Shown here: positions 28,688 to 39,629 of the stretch, in pieces | Position numbering within the stretch: the stretch's first letter is position 1 | How the letters are laid out: each line of letters begins with the position of its first letter | NCBI GenBank assembly: GCA_013821475.1 | Contig: JACDGU010000003.1 | Span: 1-48,946, forward strand | DNA: 48,946 bases | From: Solirubrobacterales bacterium | GTDB taxonomy: Bacteria; Actinomycetota; Thermoleophilia; Solirubrobacterales; 70-9 | Reading direction: 5' to 3' | The notes under the pieces: generated by a model | What the model was told of the DNA's origin: nothing | What the model saw: the letters and a program-made list of their open reading frames with translations, nothing else | The model's database searches: none | Program-made: the position numbers and the translations under genes

Positions 28688-31510
28688 ATGAGCAGCAGGA
28701 CCGGGATTCTGGGTGCGATCATGGCGTTGGTCGCGTTGTCGCTTGCCGTGAGCGCTCCGGCGGCCGGCGCCGTCGACATCATCGAAGTTCAGTCAGAAAC
28801 GGCGCAGGCCGGTTGGCAGGCCGGAACCTGCCAGCTCGATCCCACCAATGAATGTTCCCCGGCCAAACCATCGCTCTTCTTCACGCAGGCGGCAGGGCAT
28901 CCGCCGGTGGGCTTCACTCAAATCATCGTCAAACACGGCACCGGCGCCGGGGAACCGCCGGTGGGGGACCTGAAAACCGTGCGCGTCGACCTGCCGCCCG
29001 GCCTCAGCGTCAACCCGCAGGCCACGGAACAGTGCTCGGTAGCCAATTTCAAAGCCAGTACCTGCCCGATCGGCTCAAAAGTCGGCGAAAGCTTCGTCAC
29101 CGCGAGCGCGCCGCCAATCACCGTGCCACTGACGGCGGCCGTCTACAACATCCAACCGGTGAACGGAGAACCGGCCCGGTTCGGGTTCATCCTCGCCGGC
29201 ACCGAAGTGATCCTCGAAGCCGGGGTCTCCTGGAGCACCGACTATCACGAGTACTTCACGATCCACGTCTCCAAAGTCGAACTGCCGCTGGGGCTGCTCG
29301 AAGCGCTGATCCCGGTGAAGATCCTCAAAAATCGTCTGGTCTTCAACGGCACCACTGGCCAGGGCGGTGCAGGCGGGGCCTTCCTCACGACCCCGAGCAC
29401 CTGCTTCAACCCGGAAGCGGATCCGTACCGGCACATCTACTCCACCTTCCTTCGCGCCGACTCCTACCAGGAACCTGCCGCGGGCTTCCCGGCCGGCTCC
29501 CAGGAACTCGAGGCTCCGCTGCCGAAAGGGGTGAAACCGACTGGCTGCGCCAACGTCCCGTTCAAGCCCTCGGTCGCTGCCGTGCCGGCGACTGTGCAGA
29601 CGGATTCGCCGGACGGACCGACGGTGGAAGTCGGCGTGCCCTTCGAAAGCGCCGCCGCGATCGCCAACTCGAACCTCCGCACCGCCCGGGTCTCGCTGCC
29701 CGTGGGCGAGGGCCTCAACCCTTCCGCCGCGACGGGGCTGCAGGCCTGCACCGACGCCCAGTTCGGCAAAGGGACGACCGCTGCGGTGGCATGTCCGGCC
29801 CCCTCGGAAGTCGGCACCGTCGCGATCCAGACGCCGGTGCTGCCGCCCAACTCCCTCACCGGCAAGGTCTATCTCGGCCAGCAGCTCAGCCGCGATCCAA
29901 CCTCAGGCAACGAGTACCGGATCTTCATCGACGCCGAGTCGGCGCGCTATGGCCAGTCCGTGCGCCTCGTCGGCAACGTCAGCGCGAATCCGAAAACGGG
30001 GCAGCTGACGGCAACGGTCAGTGAGGCACCGCAACTCCCGTTCACCTCGGTGAGCGTCAAGTTCAGCGGCACCAAAGGCGTTCTCACCAGCCCGCCGACC
30101 TGCGGCCCCAACCGCACGACTGGACTGCTGACGCCCTGGTCGGGCACCGCCGACGCCAGCATCGCCGACAAAGGCTTCACCCTGACCAAAGCGCCCGGCG
30201 GCGGCGCCTGCGCGAAGACGATGGCCCAGCGGCCCTTCGCACCGGGCTTCACCGCCCAGCCCGGGACCGGTGCGGCACTTGCCTACACGCCGTTCTCCGT
30301 CCACATCACCCGGCCCCAGGGTCAGCAGGAGCTGAAAGGCGTCGACCTGACGCTGCCCCCGGGGGCGACGGCAAAGCTCGCCGGCGTTCCCTACTGCCCG
30401 CCCTCCGACTTCAACGCGGCGGCGACCAAGTCGGGTGCCGCCGAGAAGAAAAATCCCAGCTGTCCCAACGACAGCAAGGTCGGTGTCGCCACGATTCAGG
30501 CCGGCACCGGCGCCATCCCGCTGGAGATCGAAGGCACCGCCTACCTCGCCGGCCCTTATAAAGGTGCCCCGCTCTCGATCGTCGTAGTCACCCCGGCCCT
30601 GGCGGGCCCGTTCGACCTCGGCACGGTCGTCGTCCGGGTGGCGCTGTTCCTCGATCCGGAAACGGCACAGATCCACCCGGTCGCGGAAATCCCCGACGTC
30701 TTCGGCGGTGCCAAGCTCGACATCCGCTCGATCGCCGTCAACGTCAACCGCAAGGAATTCACCCTCAACGGGACCAACTGCCAGAAAGGCGCGACCGCGG
30801 GTGTGCTGCGCGGGGGCGGGGCGGATCCGACCAACCCGGCGGCCTTCTCCTCGGCGCCGGTCTCCGACGCCTTCCAGGGGACCGGCTGTAAGCCGCTCAA
30901 GTTCAAGCCGAAGCTGAAGCTGCGGCTGTTCGGCGCGACCAAGCGCAACAAGAACCCGCGCCTGCGGGCGGCCCTCAACACCAAGCCCGGCAACGCCAAC
31001 CTGGCGCGGGTCTCGGTTGCACTGCCGCACGCGCTGTTCCTCGACCAGGCGAGCCTCTCGAAGGTCTGCACCCGGGTCCAGTTCGCCGCCCAGAATTGTC
31101 CGAAGAAGTCGATCTACGGCCACGCCCGCGCCTTCTCACCGCTGCTCGGCAAGCCGCTCGAAGGGCCGGTCTACCTGCGCTCCTCGAACAACCTGCTGCC
31201 GGACATGGTCGCCCACCTCGAAGGCCAGGTAGACATCGATCTGGACGGTCGGATCGACAGCTACAAGGGCGGCATCCGCACCACCTTCGACCGCGTCCCC
31301 GACGTCCCGGTGAGCAAATTCGTGCTGACGCTCCCCGGCGGCAAGCACGGCCTCCTCGTCGCCTCGACCAACCTCTGCAAGAAACCGGTGAAGGCGATCG
31401 TCCAGCTCAAAGGACAGAACGGCAAGAAGGCCAACCGGCACATGAAAGTGCGCACCCCCTGCGGCAAAAAGCACAAGAAGCAGGGGAAGCACAAGCAGCA
31501 CAAGCACTGA
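28688..31510 (+). CDS. Large secreted repeat protein, paralog 2 (unknown function)
   Basis: RBS AAGGAG upstream of ATG; signal peptide MSSRTGILGAIMALVALSLAVSAPAAGA; FFTQAAGHPPVGFT; four internal repeats. Confidence 0.9.
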   Translation: MSSRTGILGAIMALVALSLAVSAPAAGAVDIIEVQSETAQAGWQAGTCQLDPTNECSPAKPSLFFTQAAGHPPVGFTQIIVKHGTGAGEPPVGDLKTVRVDLPPGLSVNPQATEQCSVANFKASTCPIGSKVGESFVTASAPPITVPLTAAVYNIQPVNGEPARFGFILAGTEVILEAGVSWSTDYHEYFTIHVSKVELPLGLLEALIPVKILKNRLVFNGTTGQGGAGGAFLTTPSTCFNPEADPYRHIYSTFLRADSYQEPAAGFPAGSQELEAPLPKGVKPTGCANVPFKPSVAAVPATVQTDSPDGPTVEVGVPFESAAAIANSNLRTARVSLPVGEGLNPSAATGLQACTDAQFGKGTTAAVACPAPSEVGTVAIQTPVLPPNSLTGKVYLGQQLSRDPTSGNEYRIFIDAESARYGQSVRLVGNVSANPKTGQLTATVSEAPQLPFTSVSVKFSGTKGVLTSPPTCGPNRTTGLLTPWSGTADASIADKGFTLTKAPGGGACAKTMAQRPFAPGFTAQPGTGAALAYTPFSVHITRPQGQQELKGVDLTLPPGATAKLAGVPYCPPSDFNAAATKSGAAEKKNPSCPNDSKVGVATIQAGTGAIPLEIEGTAYLAGPYKGAPLSIVVVTPALAGPFDLGTVVVRVALFLDPETAQIHPVAEIPDVFGGAKLDIRSIAVNVNRKEFTLNGTNCQKGATAGVLRGGGADPTNPAAFSSAPVSDAFQGTGCKPLKFKPKLKLRLFGATKRNKNPRLRAALNTKPGNANLARVSVALPHALFLDQASLSKVCTRVQFAAQNCPKKSIYGHARAFSPLLGKPLEGPVYLRSSNNLLPDMVAHLEGQVDIDLDGRIDSYKGGIRTTFDRVPDVPVSKFVLTLPGGKHGLLVASTNLCKKPVKAIVQLKGQNGKKANRHMKVRTPCGKKHKKQGKHKQHKH

Positions 31511-31516
31511 GCCGCG

Positions 31517-31533
31517 AGCGCCGCTGGGGCGCT
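31517..31533 (+). terminator. Candidate hairpin after paralog 2
   Basis: AGCGCC-GCTGG-GGCGCT followed by TTT. Confidence 0.5.
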
Positions 31534-31678
31534 TTGAACCGGATCTCCAATCCATACCGGACTTGATTCTTGGTCGTGTGACCAGCTAGTCTCGCCAGTG
31601 GGAACAGTCCTGGGAAGGCTGTGAGTAGCGTCATGCAGGGGCGGCGTTGTCCGCTCATTGGGGAATACAGGAGGGTTT

Positions 31679-34465
31679 ATGGCTAGGCGCTTGTTGCTCG
31701 TGTTTGCCGTGATGGCTTTGGGTGCCGTTTTCGTGGCGCCCGCTGCGCACGCGGCTTTCGGGATCGAAAAATGGGAATCGCTCACCTGCAACGCAGATGA
31801 AGAGACCCCGAAAGTCGGTGAAGAACCAATTGTCGGCAAACCGCCGTTGCCGCCCCCGGCGGGTCGCTGCACTGGGGCCACCGCCGGCAAATTCTTCACT
31901 CAAGCCGCCGGCCACCCGGACTTCGGGATCACCGACTTCACCCTCAATACCATCGCCACTCCAGGAGCAATCGGCTTCCCCGAAGGCTTCATTAAAAGAA
32001 TCGTCGTGAACACGCCCGAAGGATTGAGCGTCAATCCGGAAGCGGTGCCACAGTGCTCGCTCGCTCAGCTGAGCATCAACAAATGCCCGGCTGCGTCCCA
32101 GGTGGGAGTCAACTACCTGACGTTTGCGGCTCAGACGCCGCCCTGTACGGTGCCCTTCGCGGGCAAATGCGCGAACGGCCGAGTGGCGCTCCCGGTCTTC
32201 AACATGGTTCCGTTCGAAGGCGTGCCATCGATGGTGACGTTCCTGACCGAAACGGGAGCGACCTTCATCGTCGGTTCGCTCGACCCGGTTGATCAGCATG
32301 TCATCTTCACGATCGACCCGGTGCACCTGCCTCAGGCCGGGCCGCCGAAAAGCCCCCCTGTGGTCGGATCGAGGTTGGTCTTCAACGGCAAAGCTGGCAA
32401 CGGCACCTATCTGACGATGCCGAGCAACTGCGCCGGCGGTCAGATCACGAAACTCAACGTCAACTCCTACGAAGGTGGGGCCGACGAAGAATCGTATGAA
32501 ACGTCGGTCGGAGCCGAAGGCTGCGAAAACGTGCCCTTCAAACCGACGATCGCCGTCACGCCTCAGGGCGGCGCTGTCGACTCGCCGGAAGCGACCACCG
32601 TCAACGTGGGGATTCCGTTTGACGCGACGAAAGCAATCGCCAACTCGTACCTGAAAGAAGCGAAAGTGACGCTGCCCGAAGGGATGGGCCTGAATCCGGC
32701 TTCGGCCAACGGGCTCGTCGCCTGCACCGATGCGCAGTTCGGCTACCACACGAACAACCCGATCGCCTGCCCGGTCGCATCGCAGATCGGCACCGTCGAG
32801 GTCCAGACCCCGTCGCTGCCGGCTGACTCGCTGACCGGTGAGGTCTACGTCGGCCAGCCGAAAAGCAACGACCCGAGCAGCGGCGAACAGTTCCGGATCT
32901 TCATCCACGCCGGATCCACCCGCTACGGGGTCAACGTGCGCCTGATCGGGCACGTGTTCCCGAACCTGGCGACCGGTCAGCTGACCGCCGTCGTGCCGGA
33001 AAACCCGCAGGCGACGTTCAGCTCCTTCAAGCTCCGCTTCTTCGGCGGCGCCAAAGGCACGCTGACCTCGCCCCCCACCTGCGGTCCCAACGTCACGACG
33101 ACGTTGATGACCCCGTGGTCGGGTCACGCCGACGCGAACACCCCGACCGGGAGCTTCGTGCTCACCAGCGATCCGAGCGGCGGCAGCTGCCCGGCGACGC
33201 TGGGCGCGCGTCCGTTCAATCCCGGCTACACGGCAAAGTCGAACAGCAGCGCGGCCCGGGCCTACAGCCCGTTCACGGTGCACATCGGGCGCGCCGACGG
33301 GCAGCAGGAGCTGAAAGCGGTCAACGTGACCCTGCCGAAGGGTCTCGTCGGCAACCTCAGCGGCATCCCCTACTGCTCCGCAGGCGCCCTCGCGGCGGCG
33401 GCGGCCAGCAGCGGTGTGGCTCAGCTCGCCAATTACAGCTGTCCCGCGGCAAGCGAAATCGGCACCACGACGACCGCCGCCGGCAGTGGCAGCGGCCCGA
33501 TCAAGATCGCCGGCAAGGCATTCCTCGCCGGTCCTTACAAGGGGGCGCCGCTGTCGATGGCGATCATCACCCCGGGTGTCGCCGGTCCTTACGACGTCGG
33601 CACGATTGTCGTCCGGGTGGCGCTCAACGTGAATCCCGAAACCGCCCAGATCAACGCGGTCTCGGATCCGATTCCGAACGTGTTCGGCGGGGTCAAGCTG
33701 GACATCCGCTCGATCGACGTCAACGTCGACAGGACGAAGTTCATGCTCAACCCGACCAGTTGCGCGGCCCAGGCAACGACCGGTGCGATCAACGGTGGCG
33801 GCTCCAACCCCGCCAACCCGGCCGCGTTCAGCTCCTACGCGGTCAGCGATCCGTACTCGGCGACGGGCTGTGACAGCCTGAAGTTCAAGCCGAAGCTGCA
33901 CGTCCGGCTCAAGGGCGGGACGACGAGGAACAAGAACCCGCAGCTGCGGGCCGTGCTGGAAGCACGGGAAGGCGACGCCAACATCAGCCGCACCGCGTTG
34001 ACGATGCCGCACTCGCTGTTCCTCGATCAAAGCCACATCGGCACCGTCTGCACCCGGCCGCAGCTGGCCACGCAGACCTGCCCGGCCGCGTCGATCTACG
34101 GCAAGGCGGAAGCGGTGACGCCGCTGCTCAGCGAAAAGCTGAAGGGCAACGTCTACCTCGTCTCCTCCGACCACAAATTGCCGGACCTGCTCGCCGATCT
34201 GCGCGGTCAGGTGAACATCCAGTTGCGCGGCGTCATCAGCTCCCAGAAAGGCGGGCTGAAGACGGTGTTCAACTCGGTGCCGGACGTGCCGGTGAAGAAG
34301 TTCGTGCTCAACATGAACGGCGGCAAGAAGAGCCTGTTGGTCAACTCGACCAACACCTGCAAGGGCAAGCAGTTCGCCGTGCTCAACATCAAGGGGCAGA
34401 ACGGCGCTCAGGTCAAGAACAACAAGTTCGGCCTGAACATCGCCTCCTGCGGCAAGAAGAAGTAA
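31679..34465 (+). CDS. Large secreted repeat protein, paralog 3 (unknown function)
   Basis: RBS CAGGAGGG; signal peptide MARRLLLVFAVMALGAVFVAPAAHA; FFTQAAGHPDFGIT; four internal repeats. Confidence 0.9.
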   Translation: MARRLLLVFAVMALGAVFVAPAAHAAFGIEKWESLTCNADEETPKVGEEPIVGKPPLPPPAGRCTGATAGKFFTQAAGHPDFGITDFTLNTIATPGAIGFPEGFIKRIVVNTPEGLSVNPEAVPQCSLAQLSINKCPAASQVGVNYLTFAAQTPPCTVPFAGKCANGRVALPVFNMVPFEGVPSMVTFLTETGATFIVGSLDPVDQHVIFTIDPVHLPQAGPPKSPPVVGSRLVFNGKAGNGTYLTMPSNCAGGQITKLNVNSYEGGADEESYETSVGAEGCENVPFKPTIAVTPQGGAVDSPEATTVNVGIPFDATKAIANSYLKEAKVTLPEGMGLNPASANGLVACTDAQFGYHTNNPIACPVASQIGTVEVQTPSLPADSLTGEVYVGQPKSNDPSSGEQFRIFIHAGSTRYGVNVRLIGHVFPNLATGQLTAVVPENPQATFSSFKLRFFGGAKGTLTSPPTCGPNVTTTLMTPWSGHADANTPTGSFVLTSDPSGGSCPATLGARPFNPGYTAKSNSSAARAYSPFTVHIGRADGQQELKAVNVTLPKGLVGNLSGIPYCSAGALAAAAASSGVAQLANYSCPAASEIGTTTTAAGSGSGPIKIAGKAFLAGPYKGAPLSMAIITPGVAGPYDVGTIVVRVALNVNPETAQINAVSDPIPNVFGGVKLDIRSIDVNVDRTKFMLNPTSCAAQATTGAINGGGSNPANPAAFSSYAVSDPYSATGCDSLKFKPKLHVRLKGGTTRNKNPQLRAVLEAREGDANISRTALTMPHSLFLDQSHIGTVCTRPQLATQTCPAASIYGKAEAVTPLLSEKLKGNVYLVSSDHKLPDLLADLRGQVNIQLRGVISSQKGGLKTVFNSVPDVPVKKFVLNMNGGKKSLLVNSTNTCKGKQFAVLNIKGQNGAQVKNNKFGLNIASCGKKK

Positions 34466-34466
34466 C

Positions 34467-34483
34467 ACCGCGGTTCTCGCGGT
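34467..34483 (+). terminator. Candidate hairpin after paralog 3
   Basis: ACCGCG-GTTCT-CGCGGT directly after the stop codon; no U-tract. Confidence 0.45.
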
Positions 34484-34493
34484 AACGGCGCAA

Positions 34494-34533
34494 GCACCGA
34501 CGCGGAAGGCCAATTAGCCTCCCGCGTCGGTGC
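34494..34533. repeat. Strong 17-bp-arm inverted repeat overlapping the GT2 start codon
   Basis: GCACCGACGCGGAAGGC-CAATTA-GCCTCCCGCGTCGGTGC, one mismatch. Confidence 0.8.
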
Positions 34534-35573
34534 AACCGTCGCTCTCAATCCTGATCGTCGCCTGGAACAGCCGTGAGGAGCTGAACCGGACGATTCCGGC
34601 GCTGCTCCCGGAGCTGGGCGACGGCGACGAGCTGGTGATCGTGGACAACGATTCCAGCGACGGCACAACCGAGGCCCTGCTCGAGCTGGCGCCCAAGGCA
34701 CGGATCCTGCAGATGGGGCGCAACGCCGGCTTCGCCGCCGCCTGCAACGCCGGCGCCGCCGTGGCCATGGGAGGCCTGCTCGTCATCCTCAATCCCGATG
34801 CGGCGCCGCTGCCGGGCTTCGGCGAGGCGATCCGCAGGCCCTGGCTCGAAGGCCGCGACTGGGCCGCGTGGCAGGCGCTGGTCGCCGAGGAGGGGGGGAC
34901 GCGGATCAACTCAGTCGGCAACCCGGTCCACTTCACCGGGATCGTCTGGGCCGGCGGCCACGGGCGCCCGCTCGCCGAGGCTCCCCCGGCCGGCGAGGTC
35001 ATCGCCCTCTCCGGCGCCTGTCTGGCGATCCCGCTCGCGACCTGGCGCCAGCTCGGCGGCTTCCCCGAGCATTTCTTCCTCTACCACGAGGACGTCGACC
35101 TCTCGCTGCGGCTGCGGCTGCGCGGCGACACCCTCGGGATCGAACCGGCGGCGGTCGTCGCCCACGACTACGAGTTCGGCGCCAGCACCCAGAAGTGGCG
35201 CTGGCTGGAGCGCAACCGCCTCGCCTTCCTCGTCCGCGTCTACCCGGCCCCGTTGCTGGTCCTGCTGGCGCCGATGCTGCTGGCAACCGAGCTGGCCCTG
35301 TTCGTCGTCTCGAGTCGCCGCGGCTGGGGAGGCCAGAAGTTGACCGCCGACCGCGAAGCGCTGCGCTGGCTGCCGCGGCTGCTGCGCGAGCGCCGCCAGA
35401 TCCAGCGCACCCGCGCCGTCAGCAGCGCCGAGTTCGCCTCCTGGCTTACTCCCGATCTCGACTCGCCCTACATCGCCGCCGCCGCCCGCTCGGGGCCCGC
35501 CCGCCTGCTCCTGCGCGGCTACTGGCGCGCAGTCCGGCTCCTGCTCGGCCGCGGCCATTCCATGGTTCCTTAA
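34530..35573 (+). CDS. Glycosyltransferase family 2 (rhamnosyltransferase-like)
   Basis: SLSILIVAWNSREELNRTIPAL...LVIVDNDSSDGTTEAL...GRNAGFAAACNAGAA...LNPDAAP...FFLYHEDVDLSLRLRLRG. Confidence 0.93.
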   Translation: MQPSLSILIVAWNSREELNRTIPALLPELGDGDELVIVDNDSSDGTTEALLELAPKARILQMGRNAGFAAACNAGAAVAMGGLLVILNPDAAPLPGFGEAIRRPWLEGRDWAAWQALVAEEGGTRINSVGNPVHFTGIVWAGGHGRPLAEAPPAGEVIALSGACLAIPLATWRQLGGFPEHFFLYHEDVDLSLRLRLRGDTLGIEPAAVVAHDYEFGASTQKWRWLERNRLAFLVRVYPAPLLVLLAPMLLATELALFVVSSRRGWGGQKLTADREALRWLPRLLRERRQIQRTRAVSSAEFASWLTPDLDSPYIAAAARSGPARLLLRGYWRAVRLLLGRGHSMVP

Positions 35574-35598
35574 GCACTCAGGTCGTGCAAAAGGAACC
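35564..35598. terminator. Bidirectional terminator-like hairpin between convergent GT2 and SDR genes
   Basis: GGTTCCTT-AA-GCAC-tcaggtc-GTGC-AA-AAGGAACC; the GT2 stop codon lies in the left arm. Confidence 0.6.
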
Positions 35599-35607
35599 GC
35601 GGGATCG

Positions 35608-36321
35608 CTAACCCTGGCCGGTGGGGCGGATCAGGATCTCGTTGACGTCGACGCCGGGGCGCTGTTCGAGGGCGTAGATCACGGCCTTGGCGATGTCGAT
35701 GTCGCGCAGGGCCGAGTCGCCGGGGCTGTTGTCGAAGAACGGCGTGTCGACCATCCCCGGCTCGATCAGCGTCACCTTGATCGCGTGGTTGTCGTGCATC
35801 TGACGCAGCTCCCCGCGAAGCGACTCGCCGAGCGCGGTCACCGCCCACTTGGTCGCCGAGTAGAGCGAGCCGGGGAGTGCGGTGCGGCCGGCGACGGAGC
35901 TGGTGAGGATGAAGTGGCCCTCGCCGCGCTCGAGCAGGTGGGGGAGGGTGGCGCGGATCGTCAGCGCCGCGCCGTAGACGTTGGTCAGGACCATCGAGCG
36001 CCAGTGCTCTACCGACTCCTCGAGGAAGCCGCGGCTGGCGCCGAAGCCGGCGTTGGCAAAGACGGCGTCGATGCGGCCGAAGCCCTCCAGCGCGGTCGCG
36101 GCGAGCGCCTGGACCTGGTCCCACTCGGTGACGTCGCACCGGACGGCGAGCGCGCGCTCGGCGCCACCGAGCTCGGTCGCCAGCGCTTCGAGCTCGTCCC
36201 GGCGCCTGGCGGCGAGGACCAGCCGGTGGGTCGGAGAGGCGGCCCGGGCGGTTGCGGCGCCGATTCCACTGCTGGCTCCGGTGATCAGCAGGACCGGCTG
36301 ATCTGAGGCGGGATCGGGCAC
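35608..36321 (-). CDS. Short-chain dehydrogenase/reductase
   Basis: LLITGASSGIGAATARA; VFANAGFGASRGF; YSATKWAVTALGESLRGEL. Confidence 0.93.
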   Translation of the reverse strand: MPDPASDQPVLLITGASSGIGAATARAASPTHRLVLAARRRDELEALATELGGAERALAVRCDVTEWDQVQALAATALEGFGRIDAVFANAGFGASRGFLEESVEHWRSMVLTNVYGAALTIRATLPHLLERGEGHFILTSSVAGRTALPGSLYSATKWAVTALGESLRGELRQMHDNHAIKVTLIEPGMVDTPFFDNSPGDSALRDIDIAKAVIYALEQRPGVDVNEILIRPTGQG

Positions 36322-36395
36322 CCGGCGATTCTCGCAGACGGCCCTATGGGGCCTTTAATCGGCACAGAGGCCCGGCTTGCGATAATCCATCCGTC

Positions 36396-36798
36396 GTGGA
36401 CCCCCAACGCAAGCGCAAGATCCGACTGGTCGTCGCGCTCAGCGTGGCCGTGCTGCTGGCGGTCGCGCTGATCTACACGTCGTTCTCCGCCTCGACCCAG
36501 GCCAAGGAGCCCTCGCAGCTGCTCAACGCAGCGCCGGGGACGAACTACGAGATGACCGGCACGGTCGTCCCGGGCACGATCCGCAAGCGGGGCGAGGGCA
36601 TCGCCTTCCGGGTCAGCGACCGCGAAGGCGAAAAGACCGCAGCAGAGAGCATCCCGGTGACCTACCACGGCACCGTCCCCGACCCGTTCCGCGGCGGCCG
36701 CGAGATCGTCCTGACGGGGGCGATGCAGAGCGGCACCTTCGTCGGCGAACCCGAGACCCTGATCACGAAGTGCCCGTCGAAGTTCACGACCAAGACCA

Positions 36799-36806
<8 letters not shown>
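36396..36806 (+). CDS. ccmE: Cytochrome c maturation protein CcmE
   Basis: GTG start; N-terminal TM then YEMTGTVVPGTIRKRGEGIAFRVSD...IPVTYHGTVPDPFRGGREIVLTGAMQSGTFVGEPETLITKCPSKF. Confidence 0.9.
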
Positions 36807-39240
<2,434 letters not shown>

Positions 39241-39252
39241 ACTTTCCAAACC

Positions 39253-39477
39253 ATGTACACGTTCCTCAGCGTCATCCAAGTGATCATGTCGGTGATCCTG
39301 ATCTTCCTGATCTTGCTCCACTCGGGCAAAGACGCGGGTCTTTCGGGCGCCTTCGGCATCGGCGGCGGCGGCAGCTCCCTCGGCGGCGGCTCGATGGTCG
39401 AGCGCAATCTCGACCGCGCCACCGTCTTCTTCGCGCTCCTCTGGGTCGCGAACACCTTCGTGCTGCTGAAGATCTAG
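39253..39477 (+). CDS. secG: Preprotein translocase subunit SecG
   Basis: MYTFLSVIQVIMSVILIFLILLHSGKDAGLSGAFGIGGGGSSLGGGSMVERNLDRATVFFALLW. Confidence 0.93.
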   Translation: MYTFLSVIQVIMSVILIFLILLHSGKDAGLSGAFGIGGGGSSLGGGSMVERNLDRATVFFALLWVANTFVLLKI

Positions 39478-39564
39478 CGAGGCGTCCACTCGCTCCTCCG
39501 GCCCGGTGGGCCGCTTTGCGTTGCCGGATCGGCTGGCGTCATCTTTCCCTGCGCTGCGACCGCT

Positions 39565-39591
39565 GTTGACAAATCTTGGATCTGTGTCAAC
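39565..39591. promoter_or_regulatory. Candidate operator upstream of alkB
   Basis: Perfect 7-bp inverted repeat GTTGACA-N13-TGTCAAC ahead of alkB; a TetR gene lies in the same cluster. Confidence 0.45.
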
Positions 39592-39629
39592 CTACGGAAC
39601 AACAGCAAGGGTTTTGACAAGGAGGGGCT

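Noticed and set aside
31655-34513. 952-aa antisense ORF opposite paralog 3 (also 6979-9291, 590-2050, 1965-3440, 25201-27507, 36784-39090 minus)
   Set aside because: In very GC-rich DNA the antisense frame of a long gene is often stop-free. Translations are low-complexity Arg/Gly/Val-rich with no motifs. Only 6979-7803 of the 6979-9291 ORF is real (enoyl-CoA hydratase).
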